Positions 38,714 to 47,358 of a DNA stretch of 64,000 nucleotides are shown one piece after another; position 1 is the stretch's first letter, and the number at the start of each line of letters is the position of its first letter. Below the pieces are notes generated by a model that was not told the DNA's origin, did not search any database, and worked only from the letters and a program-made list of their open reading frames with translations. A program made the position numbers and the translations under genes. Source of the DNA: Pseudomonas chlororaphis (GTDB taxonomy: Bacteria > Pseudomonadota > Gammaproteobacteria > Pseudomonadales > Pseudomonadaceae); contig NZ_MOAL01000006.1 in assembly GCF_003731765.1 (NCBI RefSeq), forward strand, positions 316,563 through 380,562, written 5' to 3'.

Positions 38714-38722
38714 TTTTAAGCG

Positions 38723-40078
38723 TTACGCGCCGACTACGATCGGTCGGGCCAGAGGCGGGACGGCGGCGCTGGTAGGCGCGATGCCGGCTTCGAACTCTGG
38801 ACGGAAGTATTTGATGGCACTGCCCAACGGCTCCACGGCACCCGGTGCGTGAGCACAGAAGGTCTTGCCCGGGCCGAGGAAACCCACCAGGCCCAGCAGG
38901 GTCTCGATGTCACCGGGCTGGCCTTCGCCTTTCTCGATGGCCATCAGGAGCTTGACGCTCCACGGCAGACCGTCGCGGCACGGGGTGCAGAAACCACAGG
39001 ACTCACGGGCGAAGAACTGCTCCATGTTGCGCAGCAGGGACACCATGTTGACGCTGTCGTCCACCGCCATGGCCAGGCCGGTACCCATACGGGTGCCGAC
39101 TTTGGCGATGCCGCCGGCGTACATTTGTGCGTCCAGGTGTTCAGGCAACAGGAAACCGGTACCGGCGCCGCCTGGCTGCCAGCACTTGAGCTTGAAGCCG
39201 TCGCGCATGCCGCCGGCGTAGTCTTCGAACAGCTCGCGCGCGGTCACGCCGAACGGCAGTTCCCACAGGCCGGGGTTCTTCACTTTGCCGGAGAAGCCCA
39301 TCAGCTTGGTGCCGTGGTCTTCACTGCCTTCGCGGGCCAGGGATTTGTACCACTCCACGCCGTCGCCGATGATCGCTGGCACGTTGCACAGGGTCTCGAC
39401 GTTGTTCACGCACGTCGGCTTGCCCCACACGCCCACGGCGGCAGGGAAGGGCGGCTTGGAACGTGGGTTGGCGCGACGGCCTTCCAGGGAGTTGATCAGT
39501 GCGGTTTCTTCACCGCAGATGTAACGCCCGGCGCCGGTGTGGACGAACAGCTCGAAATCGAAGCCGCTGCCCAGGATGTTCTTGCCCAGCAGGCCCGCGG
39601 CCTTGGCTTCTTCCACGGCACGGTTGAGGTGCTTGGCGGCGGTGGTGTATTCGCCACGCAGGAAGATGTAGCCACGGTAGGTTTTCAGTGCGCGGGCACT
39701 GATCAGCATGCCTTCGATCAGCAGATGGGGCTGTTGCTCCATCAGCATGCGGTCCTTCCAGGTATTGGGTTCCATTTCATCCGCATTGCACAGCAGGTAG
39801 CGGATGTTCATGGATTCGTCTTTGGGCATCAGGCCCCACTTCACCCCAGTGGGGAAGCCGGCACCGCCGCGACCCTTGAGGCCGGCGTCCTTGACGGTCT
39901 GGACGATGTCGTCCTGGGAGAGGTCGGCGAAGGCCTTGCGCGCTGCCGCGTAGCCATTCTTGGCCTGGTATTCGTCGAGCCAGATCGGCTCGCCGTCGTC
40001 ACGCAGACGCCAGGTCAGGGGATGGGTTTCTGCGCTGCGCTGGATGCGGTTGGCAGGGCCGAAGGATGTCAGGGTCAT
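38723..40078 (-). CDS. nuoF: NADH dehydrogenase I subunit F (NADH/FMN, N3 cluster)
   Basis: NADH-oxidising flavoprotein of complex I, 451 residues. The NADH/FMN glycine-rich loop is GLKGRGGAGFPTGVKW (about 67-82), the FMN region LCNADEMEP, and the N3 [4Fe-4S] ligands ESCGFCTPCRDG (about 355-366). It overlaps the nuoE stop by 4 bases. Confidence 0.98.
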   Translation of the reverse strand: MTLTSFGPANRIQRSAETHPLTWRLRDDGEPIWLDEYQAKNGYAAARKAFADLSQDDIVQTVKDAGLKGRGGAGFPTGVKWGLMPKDESMNIRYLLCNADEMEPNTWKDRMLMEQQPHLLIEGMLISARALKTYRGYIFLRGEYTTAAKHLNRAVEEAKAAGLLGKNILGSGFDFELFVHTGAGRYICGEETALINSLEGRRANPRSKPPFPAAVGVWGKPTCVNNVETLCNVPAIIGDGVEWYKSLAREGSEDHGTKLMGFSGKVKNPGLWELPFGVTARELFEDYAGGMRDGFKLKCWQPGGAGTGFLLPEHLDAQMYAGGIAKVGTRMGTGLAMAVDDSVNMVSLLRNMEQFFARESCGFCTPCRDGLPWSVKLLMAIEKGEGQPGDIETLLGLVGFLGPGKTFCAHAPGAVEPLGSAIKYFRPEFEAGIAPTSAAVPPLARPIVVGA

Positions 40079-40572
40079 ACGTAGCCCTCCAACAGTTTGG
40101 CGACGCCAGCAGGCTGTACGTCACCGAAAGTGTCGTCGTCGATCATCAGCGCCGGGGCCTTGTCGCAGTTGCCCAGGCAGCACACCGGCAGCAGGGTGAA
40201 GCGGCCGTCGGCAGTGGTTTGGCCCAGGCCGATGCCCAGCTTGCTCTGGATCTCGCTGACCACCGATTCATGGCCACCGATGTAGCAGACCATGCTGTCG
40301 CAGACACGGATGATGTGTCGACCGACCGGCTGACGGAAGATCTGGCTATAGAACGTCGCTACGCCTTCTACGTCGCTGGCCGGGATGCCGAGGATTTCGC
40401 CGATGGCGTAGACCGCGCCATCCGGCACCCAGCCACGTTCCTTCTGGACGATCTTCAGGGCTTCGATAGACGCCGCGCGCGGGTCTTCGTAGTGATGCAG
40501 CTCGTGCTCGATGGCCGAGCGCTCGGTTTCGCTCAGGGCGAAACGGTCTGTCTGGATAAGCGTGCTGTTCAT
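40075..40572 (-). CDS. nuoE: NADH dehydrogenase I subunit E (N1a [2Fe-2S])
   Basis: Thioredoxin-fold subunit with cluster N1a, 165 residues. Cysteine ligands are in VCDSMVCYIGG (about 92-102) and CCLGNCDKAP (about 132-141). Lies 2 bases after the nuoCD stop and overlaps nuoF. Confidence 0.98.
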   Translation of the reverse strand: MNSTLIQTDRFALSETERSAIEHELHHYEDPRAASIEALKIVQKERGWVPDGAVYAIGEILGIPASDVEGVATFYSQIFRQPVGRHIIRVCDSMVCYIGGHESVVSEIQSKLGIGLGQTTADGRFTLLPVCCLGNCDKAPALMIDDDTFGDVQPAGVAKLLEGYV

Positions 40573-40574
40573 GC

Positions 40575-42359
40575 TTAGCGGTCCACGTCGGCCATAACGA
40601 AGTCGATACTACCCAGGTACGCGATCAAGTCCGCGACCATGCTGCCGCGGATCACCGAAGGGATCTGCTGCAGGTGCGGGTAGCTTGGGGTACGAATCCG
40701 GGTGCGGTAGCTCATGGTGCCGCCATCGCTCGTCAGGTAATAACTGTTGATGCCCTTGGTCGCTTCGATCATCTGGAAGGATTCGTTGGCCGGCATGACC
40801 GGGCCCCACGAAACTTGCAGGAAGTGCGTGATCAAGGTCTCGATGTGCTGCAGGGTGCGCTCTTTCGGCGGCGGCGTGGTCAGCGGGTGATCCGCCTTGT
40901 ACGGGCCTTCCGGCATGTTGCGCATGCACTGGTCGATGATCTTGATGCTCTGGCGCATTTCTTCGACGCGAACCATGCAACGGTCGTAGGCATCGCCATT
41001 GGCCGCCAGCGGTACTTCGAATTCGAAGTTCTCGTAGCCGGAGTAAGGGCGCGCTTTACGCAGGTCGAAATCGCAGCCGGTGGAACGCAGGCCTGCACCG
41101 GTGACGCCCCATTCCAGGGCTTCCTTGGTGTTGTAGGCGGCGACACCGATGGTCCGGCCTTTGAGGATGCTGTTCTGCAGGGCGGCCTTGGTGTATTCGT
41201 CCAAGCGCTTGGGCAACCATTCGACGAAGTCCTTGACCAGCTTTTCCCAGCCGCGAGGCAGGTCGTGGGCAACACCACCGATGCGGTACCAGGCCGGGTG
41301 CAGACGGAAACCGGTGATGGCTTCGATCACCGTGTAGGCCTTCTGGCGGTCGGTGAAGGTGAAGAACACCGGGGTCATCGCGCCCACGTCCTGGATGTAG
41401 GTGCCCAGGAACAGCAGGTGGCTGGTGATGCGGAAGAACTCGGCCATCATGATGCGGATGACGTCGACCTTCTCTGGGACCTTGATGCCGGCCAGCTTCT
41501 CGACCGAGAGCACGTACGGCAGGTTGTTCATCACCCCGCCGAGGTAGTCGATACGGTCGGTGTAGGGGATGAAGCTGTGCCAGGACTGACGTTCGGCCAT
41601 CTTCTCGGCACCACGGTGGTGGTAGCCGATGTCCGGAACACAGTCGACGATCTCTTCACCGTCCAGTTGCAGGATGATGCGGAAGGCACCGTGAGCCGAA
41701 GGGTGGTTCGGGCCGAGGTTGAGGAACATGTAGTCCTCGTTGGCCCCGGAACGCTTCATGCCCCAGTCTTCCGGACGGAAGCGTGCGGCTTCCTCTTCCA
41801 GTTGCTGCTTGGCCAGGCTCAGGCTGAACGGGTCGAATTCGGTGGCGCGGGCCGGGAAGTCCTTGCGCAGCGGGTGACCTTCCCAGGTCGGCGGCATCAT
41901 GATGCGCGACAGGTGCGGGTGGCCCGGGAAATCAATGCCGAACATGTCCCAGACTTCACGCTCGTACCAGTTGGCGTTCGGCCAGATACCGGTCACGGTC
42001 GGTACGCTGAGGTCGCTTTCGGATAGGGCGACCTTGATCATCACGTCGCTGTTACGTTCGATCGACAGCAGGTGATAGAACACGGTGAAATCGGCGCCGC
42101 TCGGCAGACCCTGGCGCTTGGTACGCAGACGCTCGTCCACGCCATGCAGGTCATAGAGCATGACGTACGGCTTGGGCAGGTTGCGCAGGAAGGTCAGGAC
42201 TTCAACGAGTTTGGAGCGGGTAACCCACAGCACCGGCATGCCGGTGCGGGTGGCCTGGGCGGTGAACGCCTCAGGGCCAAAACGGTTATTGAGTTCGACG
42301 ACCACATCCTGGTCGTCAGCCTTATAAGGCGGGATGTACAGAGCACTGCCTGTAGTCAT
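40575..42359 (-). CDS. nuoCD: NADH dehydrogenase I fused subunit C/D
   Basis: A single 594-residue polypeptide combining NuoC (about 1-185: WYEREVWDMFGIDFPGHPHLSRIMMP) and NuoD (about 200-594: LGPNHPSAHGAFR, HHRGAEKMAE, the quinone-site region). The fusion is normal for enterobacteria and pseudomonads. A 73-base gap separates it from nuoB. Confidence 0.98.
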   Translation of the reverse strand: MTTGSALYIPPYKADDQDVVVELNNRFGPEAFTAQATRTGMPVLWVTRSKLVEVLTFLRNLPKPYVMLYDLHGVDERLRTKRQGLPSGADFTVFYHLLSIERNSDVMIKVALSESDLSVPTVTGIWPNANWYEREVWDMFGIDFPGHPHLSRIMMPPTWEGHPLRKDFPARATEFDPFSLSLAKQQLEEEAARFRPEDWGMKRSGANEDYMFLNLGPNHPSAHGAFRIILQLDGEEIVDCVPDIGYHHRGAEKMAERQSWHSFIPYTDRIDYLGGVMNNLPYVLSVEKLAGIKVPEKVDVIRIMMAEFFRITSHLLFLGTYIQDVGAMTPVFFTFTDRQKAYTVIEAITGFRLHPAWYRIGGVAHDLPRGWEKLVKDFVEWLPKRLDEYTKAALQNSILKGRTIGVAAYNTKEALEWGVTGAGLRSTGCDFDLRKARPYSGYENFEFEVPLAANGDAYDRCMVRVEEMRQSIKIIDQCMRNMPEGPYKADHPLTTPPPKERTLQHIETLITHFLQVSWGPVMPANESFQMIEATKGINSYYLTSDGGTMSYRTRIRTPSYPHLQQIPSVIRGSMVADLIAYLGSIDFVMADVDR

Positions 42360-42432
42360 GGTTTTTTATCGCTTTCGGTCAACGTAAAGAATGAAGCCAG
42401 CTTCTCGTTTCTTTCTTAAGAGCAGATCTGGA

Positions 42433-43107
42433 TCAGACTTCGTCGGGGCTGCGCAGGTTGGTGACCTGAATACGCTGTTCGCGGCGCTGTTCCTTTTGCG
42501 AAGGCATCTCGGCGCGGTATACGCCTTGATCGCCAACGACCCAGGAAAGTGGACGACGCTCCTTGCCAATCGACTCTTGCAAGAGCATCAAGCCTTGCAG
42601 GAAAGCTTCAGGGCGCGGTGGGCAGCCAGGCACGTAGACGTCCACGGGCAGGAACTTGTCCACCCCCTGAACAACGGAGTAGATGTCGTACATGCCACCG
42701 GAGTTGGCGCACGAACCCATGGAGATAACCCACTTCGGCTCGAGCATTTGCTCGTAGAGACGCTGAATGATCGGCGCCATCTTGATGAAGCAGGTTCCGG
42801 CAATAACCATGAAATCCGCCTGACGCGGCGATGCCCGGATCACCTCGGCGCCAAAGCGCGCGATGTCGTGGGGCGCCGTAAAGGCGGTGGTCATTTCCAC
42901 GTAGCAGCAGGACAGGCCGAAGTTGTACGGCCACAGGGAGTTTTTACGCCCCCAGTTGACCGCGCCACTCAGCACGTCTTCCAGCTTGCCCATGAAGATG
43001 TTCTTGTGAACCTGATCCTCTAACGGATCGGAAACGGTTTCCCGTTCGCCGATCGGGTACTGATCGTTAGGAGCATCGGGGTCGATCCTGGTGAGATTGT
43101 ATTGCAT
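42433..43107 (-). CDS. nuoB: NADH dehydrogenase I subunit B (N2 cluster)
   Basis: Holds the terminal N2 [4Fe-4S] cluster next to quinone, 224 residues. Ligands appear as GLSCCYVEM (tandem cysteines), MGSCANSGG and VPGCPPRPE. The ATG at 43107 (MQYNLTRIDPDAP) is preferred to a TTG two codons upstream because GAGG is well spaced. Begins 10 bases after the nuoA stop. Confidence 0.97.
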   Translation of the reverse strand: MQYNLTRIDPDAPNDQYPIGERETVSDPLEDQVHKNIFMGKLEDVLSGAVNWGRKNSLWPYNFGLSCCYVEMTTAFTAPHDIARFGAEVIRASPRQADFMVIAGTCFIKMAPIIQRLYEQMLEPKWVISMGSCANSGGMYDIYSVVQGVDKFLPVDVYVPGCPPRPEAFLQGLMLLQESIGKERRPLSWVVGDQGVYRAEMPSQKEQRREQRIQVTNLRSPDEV

Positions 43108-43117
43108 CGCCAAAGCC

Positions 43118-43531
43118 TCATTGTTTTAGCTTCGCCTGCCGCTTACGACGACCTTCCGGAGCCCAATCAAGAGCCCCCACCCGCCAAAGGTAGACAAGAC
43201 CTGCCAACAGAATTGCTATGAAAACGAGAGCTTCGACGAATCCGGTCCAGCCGCTTTCGCGGACGGACACAGACCAGGCAAAGAGAAAGAGGGCTTCGAT
43301 ATCGAAGATCACGAAGAGCATCGCGACCAGATAGAATTTGGCTGAGAGCCGCAAGCGGGCGCCACCTGTAGGTAGCATGCCGGACTCGAACGGTTCGTTT
43401 TTGCTGCGGCCCCAGGCTTTTGACCCGAGGAGGCTGGAGACACCGAGCATGAAGGCGCAGAGGCCGACAACACCCAGAAGGAAAATGGCAAAGCCCCAGT
43501 TGTGGGCCATGAGTCCTGTCGCTTCGGGCAT
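43118..43531 (-). CDS. nuoA: NADH dehydrogenase I subunit A
   Basis: First gene of the operon; small membrane subunit (ND3 homologue), 137 residues with three transmembrane helices and the conserved FVIFDIEALFLFAWSV. The ATG at 43531 (MPEATGLMAHN) is chosen; the longer open frame to 43609 has no family support. The usual Cys of the quinone-side loop is not seen in KNEPFESGMLP, as in other bacterial NuoA. Confidence 0.96.
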   Translation of the reverse strand: MPEATGLMAHNWGFAIFLLGVVGLCAFMLGVSSLLGSKAWGRSKNEPFESGMLPTGGARLRLSAKFYLVAMLFVIFDIEALFLFAWSVSVRESGWTGFVEALVFIAILLAGLVYLWRVGALDWAPEGRRKRQAKLKQ

Positions 43532-44015
43532 GCTGGTAATCCTTAACAGAGAGCAAGGGTCTCTGAGCTTGATAAAGAGATAAAGCAGTGACGATATGTC
43601 GCAGCGCAATGAATCGCGGTGATTTTATGGCTAAACATCGGGCAAGTAAAATTTCTAAAGCGAAATTGTTTATTGGAATAACGACATAGGTCACCTTTGA
43701 AGGGCCACAAGCCGCGCCCTGCGGGCATTAGCGGGGGTTTTGTTAATTATGTTTTGTTGTTCATGTAACGACTGTTATTAGGGCTAAATGATAATCAGTA
43801 TTATTTGGAATGCTTTTTAAACTGTTTTCCATCCCACCCTCGGAAAGTTGCTGTTTATATGCCTGTTACTGCAAGTAGCAGGGGTGCACCTTTTAACCTG
43901 TTTCGCCACCGGTAACACCGCCCTGGATCAATATTTTGTCGGTTGGGTCGGGGGTGTTTGGCCGGCAAAGGGTAGGGCGGCGAGGGCAATCGCGACGAGC
44001 TGGCTTCTACCGGGC
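43532..44015. other. Long AT-rich nuo leader/promoter region
   Basis: About 480 bases without a convincing gene between nuoA and the aceA terminator. The stretch at roughly 43590-43870 is strikingly AT-rich compared with its surroundings. It contains a Fur-like box (43787) and a hairpin near 43865 (CCTGTTAC with GTAGCAGG). I could not identify a well-spaced sigma-70 promoter. Short open frames here (for example 43848-44075 plus) look spurious. Confidence 0.6.
43787..43805. promoter_or_regulatory. Fur-box-like sequence upstream of nuoA
   Basis: AATGATAATCAGTATTATT resembles the Fur consensus GATAATGATAATCATTATC; one heptamer half (TGATAAT) is perfect and the other has two mismatches. It is about 256 bases upstream of the nuoA start. 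Low certainty because the surrounding DNA is AT-rich. Confidence 0.35.
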
Positions 44016-44044
44016 AAAAAAAACGCCCCGAACCAGTCGGGGCG
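44016..44044 (-). terminator. Terminator of aceA
   Basis: On the minus strand CGCCCCG pairs with CGGGGCG around a 7-base loop and runs into eight T residues, about 70 bases after the aceA stop. Confidence 0.9.
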
Positions 44045-44115
44045 TCAGGTGTGCAGCACAGCCGTTAGTGTCTAGCGGGTCGGCTGTGGCTGTTTGTTCA
44101 AGCCTTGCAGCTCAA

Positions 44116-45441
44116 TCAGTGGAACTGTTCTTCTTCGGTGGAGCCGGTCAGGGCGGTCACCGAGGACGAACCGCCCTGGATCACGGTGGTCATGTCATCG
44201 AAGTAGCCGGTGCCCACTTCCTGTTGGTGAGCCACGAAGGTGTAGCCCTTGGCGGCGTCGGCGAACTCCTGCTCTTGCAGCTTCACGTAGGCGGTCATGT
44301 CGTTGCGGGCGTAGTCGTGCGCCAGGTTGAACATGCTGTGCCACATGTTGTGAATGCCGGCCAGGGTGATGAACTGGTGCTTGTAGCCCATGGCGGACAG
44401 TTCGCGCTGGAACTTGGCGATGGTCGCGTCGTCCAGGTTTTTCTTCCAGTTGAAGGAAGGCGAGCAGTTGTACGACAGCAGTTGGTCCGGGTATTCCTTT
44501 TTGATCGCTTCGGCGAAGCGACGGGCCTCGTCCAGGTCCGGCTTGGCGGTTTCGCACCAGATCAGGTCGGCATAAGGCGCGTAGGCCAAGCCACGAGCGA
44601 TGGCTTGGTCCAGGCCGGCGCGTACTTTATAGAAGCCTTCCTGAGTACGTTGGCCAGTGACGAAAGGCTGATCGTACGGGTCGCAGTCAGAGGTCAGCAG
44701 GTCTGCGGCGTTGGCATCGGTACGCGCCAGGATGATGGTCGGCGTACCGGCAACGTCGGCGGCCAGGCGGGCAGCGGTGAGCTTCTGCACGGCTTCCTGG
44801 GTTGGAACCAGTACCTTGCCGCCCATGTGGCCGCATTTTTTCACCGAAGCCAGTTGGTCTTCGAAGTGCACGCCGGCGGCGCCTGCTTCGATCATGCTTT
44901 TCATCAGCTCGTAGGCGTTCAGTACGCCGCCGAAACCGGCTTCAGCGTCAGCCACGATCGGCGCGAAGTAGTCGATGTAGCCGTCGTCGCCCGGGTTCTT
45001 GCCGGCTTTCCACTGGATCTGGTCGGCACGACGGAACGAGTTGTTGATGCGCTTGACCACGGTTGGAACCGAATCCACCGGGTACAGCGATTGGTCGGGG
45101 TACATGGATTCTGCGGAGTTGTTATCCGCAGCCACTTGCCAGCCGGACAGGTAGATCGCCTGGATACCAGCTTTGACCTGTTGCACAGCCTGGCCGCCGG
45201 TCAGGGCGCCCATGCAGTTGACGAAATCTTTCTCAGGACGGAAGGACGGCTTGGCCCCTTGGGTGACCAGGTTCCAGAGTTTCTCGGCGCCCATGCGTGC
45301 CAGGGTGTGCTCAGGTTGCACAGAGCCACGCAGACGGACCACGTCGGCAGCGGAGTAGGTACGAGTCACGCCTTTCCAGCGCGGGTTTTCAGCCCAGTCT
45401 TTTTCAAGGGCTGCAATTTGCTGTTCGCGTGTCAGTGCCAT
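44116..45441 (-). CDS. aceA: Isocitrate lyase
   Basis: Splits isocitrate into succinate and glyoxylate, first enzyme of the glyoxylate shunt, needed on acetate and fatty acids. The protein has 441 residues from the ATG at 45441 (MALTREQQ), the short E. coli-like form (434) rather than the roughly 530-residue type. The catalytic cysteine signature is VKKCGHMGGK near residue 190. Metal and substrate segments WQVAADNN and ILARTDA are present. Monocistronic with its own terminator and a 500-base upstream region. Confidence 0.97.
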   Translation of the reverse strand: MALTREQQIAALEKDWAENPRWKGVTRTYSAADVVRLRGSVQPEHTLARMGAEKLWNLVTQGAKPSFRPEKDFVNCMGALTGGQAVQQVKAGIQAIYLSGWQVAADNNSAESMYPDQSLYPVDSVPTVVKRINNSFRRADQIQWKAGKNPGDDGYIDYFAPIVADAEAGFGGVLNAYELMKSMIEAGAAGVHFEDQLASVKKCGHMGGKVLVPTQEAVQKLTAARLAADVAGTPTIILARTDANAADLLTSDCDPYDQPFVTGQRTQEGFYKVRAGLDQAIARGLAYAPYADLIWCETAKPDLDEARRFAEAIKKEYPDQLLSYNCSPSFNWKKNLDDATIAKFQRELSAMGYKHQFITLAGIHNMWHSMFNLAHDYARNDMTAYVKLQEQEFADAAKGYTFVAHQQEVGTGYFDDMTTVIQGGSSSVTALTGSTEEEQFH

Positions 45442-45955
45442 GGAGATAAACCTCGTCGCGTCTTGTGTAAAAAGTCGTTCTTGGGCGGAAAATTCCGGAT
45501 CGCCATTCACGCATCACAGAAGTGGGCGTGTAGGGCTGCTCGCTGACCAGAAGCTTAGGCGCTCAAGTCGGGTTTGGCGGGGATGGCGACGGGTGAACGA
45601 TGGGCTCGAGGGGAAAGTGAGCAGGTGAAGGCCAGCTGTCGGGCGTATTCGGGCGTCGTGGGCCTTTATACGATCCATCAGTGTGTTGCCGATCTACCTA
45701 ATTACGCTTCCGTCCCTCGGGACAACTTCGTTCCAGTCGCAATCTCGTCAAACACACCTTGTGGGCGGTACAGACACGAATCGGCTCAGGTGGGTAGGTT
45801 AGAGCGGCGATCCGAAGGCCCTTGCCAGGGCCCCTGATTAGCGGGAGCGAGGCCATCATGCCTTCGGTTTTTTGGCTCGTCAAACGTTTTGTAGTGCTTT
45901 TTTTTAGGCACTACATCTTTAGTCTAAGACGACTAATCAGTCAGTTTTTGGTGCT
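45442..45955. other. Intergenic region between aceA and the secretin-like gene
   Basis: About 510 bases with no protein gene. It must hold the aceA promoter (minus strand), which I could not place confidently. It also holds a strong plus-strand terminator at 45812-45873, a small hairpin GTCCC-TC-GGGAC near 45713, and an inverted repeat TGTAGTGC/GCACTACA at 45890-45915 with a T-rich loop. A 61-codon TTG-start minus-strand frame (45698-45883) is judged spurious. Confidence 0.6.
45690..45873 (+). ncRNA. Candidate small RNA ending in a rho-independent terminator
   Basis: The 3' end is well marked: CCGAAGGC (45812-45819) pairs perfectly with GCCTTCGG (45860-45867), followed by six T residues, with an inner hairpin CCCT-TGCC-AGGG. 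No plus-strand protein gene precedes it, so the terminator needs another transcript. Upstream hairpin GTCCC/GGGAC near 45713 may belong to it. The 5' boundary is a guess; weak -10-like hexamers lie near 45669 and 45699. I do not recognise a known RNA family. Confidence 0.35.
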
Positions 45956-46711
45956 TTAGTCCAAGGCGTCGACCTTGACTCGCAAGGTCATGTCATCCCG
46001 GCCTTGAGTCGAGTAGCTGCGGCCCTGGCCCTGTTTGTCGGCCAGTGTCTGGCGGTTGACGCCGGCCAGGGTGATCCACTCGCCCAGGCGTCCGCTGACC
46101 GTTGTGTCGGTACTTTGTACGTTCACTACATCGGGACGTTCCTGGCTCATTCGGTCACGATTGGTGCTGATACTCAGGTGCACGGTCTCGCCGGTGACGC
46201 TGGCGGTGACGTAGAAGCCCTGGGTGACGTTGCGGTACTGGGTCTGGTTCTGCGGGCGGCCATACGCATCGGGCTGGGTGGTGGTCAGCGGTACGCTTTG
46301 CCCGACCTGGATCAGTGCCGGCACGCCTTCACTGGCCTGGATCTGTTGAATCCCGCCGTCGCGGCTTTCCGTGCTGCGGCTGATGATGCGGGCCTGCGGT
46401 GCGCCATTGATTGAATAACCCTGGCTGTCCTGGACGTTGTTTTCGTTGGTGTCCACGGTGATCAGCAAGCGCTTGGCAGCGGTGTCCAGCTGGGCGAGAA
46501 ACGCCCGCAGTTCGTTGATTTTTTCGGGTTCGGCGTTGACGATCAGTTGGTTGCCGTAGGCGCTGACCTTGCCGTCCTTGCCGATAAAGTTCTGCGCTAC
46601 GGGGAGCAGGTCGGCGCTGGTGCGGTTGTTCAGGGGCACGATCTCGGTGGCGGCCATGACCGAAAAGCTGAAGGTCAGAAGCAGCGTTGTGAGCAGGGTG
46701 CGTAGGGACAT
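45956..46711 (-). CDS. Exported secretin-like protein (type II/III secretion N and C fragments)
   Basis: A 251-residue exported protein from the ATG at 46711 (GGAG upstream), with signal peptide MSLRTLLTTLLLTFSFSVMA. A secretin-type short domain follows (about 25-90: IVPLNNRTSADLLPVAQNFIGKDGKV and INELRAFLAQLD). The second half resembles the start of a secretin core (ALIQVGQSVPLTTTQ, VTASVTGETVHLSIS, GEWITLAGVN). It is far shorter than GspD or PilQ and lacks a complete pore region; no secretion genes are adjacent. Function unknown; it may be a stand-alone periplasmic or outer-membrane-associated protein. Confidence 0.8.
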   Translation of the reverse strand: MSLRTLLTTLLLTFSFSVMAATEIVPLNNRTSADLLPVAQNFIGKDGKVSAYGNQLIVNAEPEKINELRAFLAQLDTAAKRLLITVDTNENNVQDSQGYSINGAPQARIISRSTESRDGGIQQIQASEGVPALIQVGQSVPLTTTQPDAYGRPQNQTQYRNVTQGFYVTASVTGETVHLSISTNRDRMSQERPDVVNVQSTDTTVSGRLGEWITLAGVNRQTLADKQGQGRSYSTQGRDDMTLRVKVDALD

Positions 46712-46801
46712 TTCCGTTATCTCCACAGGAAAGGGGGCGCGTACAGCCTGGAGTTTGACAGTTTGTCGGCGCTGGCGGGGGCAAGTTGAATCGCAGATGG
46801 C

Positions 46802-46865
46802 AAAACGCCCCGGCCTCCTGGGGTCCAGCTTAGCGTGCCGGATTGGGGAGGGCGGGGCGTTTTTG
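46802..46865. terminator. Hairpin terminator after the GNAT gene
   Basis: AACGCCCCG (46804-46812) and CGGGGCGTT (46853-46861) form a 9-base stem with a 40-base loop; T-runs exist on both strands (TTTT on minus, TTTTT on plus). It lies between the minus-strand GNAT gene and the secretin-like gene and probably ends the former. Confidence 0.65.
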
Positions 46866-46932
46866 GGGGGTTGCTCAAGCGCCTGTGCGGGCGGCGTACA
46901 TCCCGTGGGATGAGGCTGCACGCAATGGCTGC

Positions 46933-47358
46933 CTAGTCGTCTGCGCGAACCATGTCGACGTGAGGAATCCCGGCTTCAAGGAATTCTTCGCTGACAATGC
47001 GAAAGCCCAGGCGCTCGTAGAACGGGGTGGCCTGGACCTGGGCGCTGAGCATCTGTTGCTTGAGCCCGCGTTCCTGGGCTTCGCCGATCACTGCGTGCAT
47101 CAGGGCGTCGCCGACCTTCAGCCCGCGCCAGTCCTTGAGCACTGAAACCCGGCCGATATGGCCGTCGGTCAGCAGGCGCGCGGTACCGATCGGAAAGTCG
47201 CCTTCGAACGCGAGGAAATGCACCGCGCTGTTGTCATCGGCGTCCCATTCAAGCTCGGGTGGAACGGATTGCTCGGCGATGAACACCGCTTCACGAATGC
47301 GCCGGATCTCGGCGTTGTCCTTTTGCCAGTCTGCGACACGTACGCGAATCTTATTCAT
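46933..47358 (-). CDS. GNAT-family N-acetyltransferase
   Basis: A 141-residue acetyltransferase of unknown substrate. The ATG at 47358 (MNKIRVRVADW) lies just inside the roxA stop (8-base overlap); a TTG two codons upstream is possible. Core motif A is IGRVSVLKDWRGLKVGDALMHAVI (acetyl-CoA loop), followed by LSAQVQATPFYERLGF and SEEFLEAGIPHVDM. The latter is typical of the ElaA/YjcF-like branch. Co-transcribed with roxA by overlap. Confidence 0.9.
   Translation of the reverse strand: MNKIRVRVADWQKDNAEIRRIREAVFIAEQSVPPELEWDADDNSAVHFLAFEGDFPIGTARLLTDGHIGRVSVLKDWRGLKVGDALMHAVIGEAQERGLKQQMLSAQVQATPFYERLGFRIVSEEFLEAGIPHVDMVRADD

Noticed and set aside
43848..44075. 75-codon plus-strand frame with a hydrophobic start as a small membrane protein
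   Set aside because: No ribosome site, and its second half reads through the aceA terminator; likely chance.
45698..45883. 61-codon minus-strand frame as an aceA leader peptide
   Set aside because: It needs a TTG start without a clear ribosome site, has no domain, and overlaps the terminator structure.
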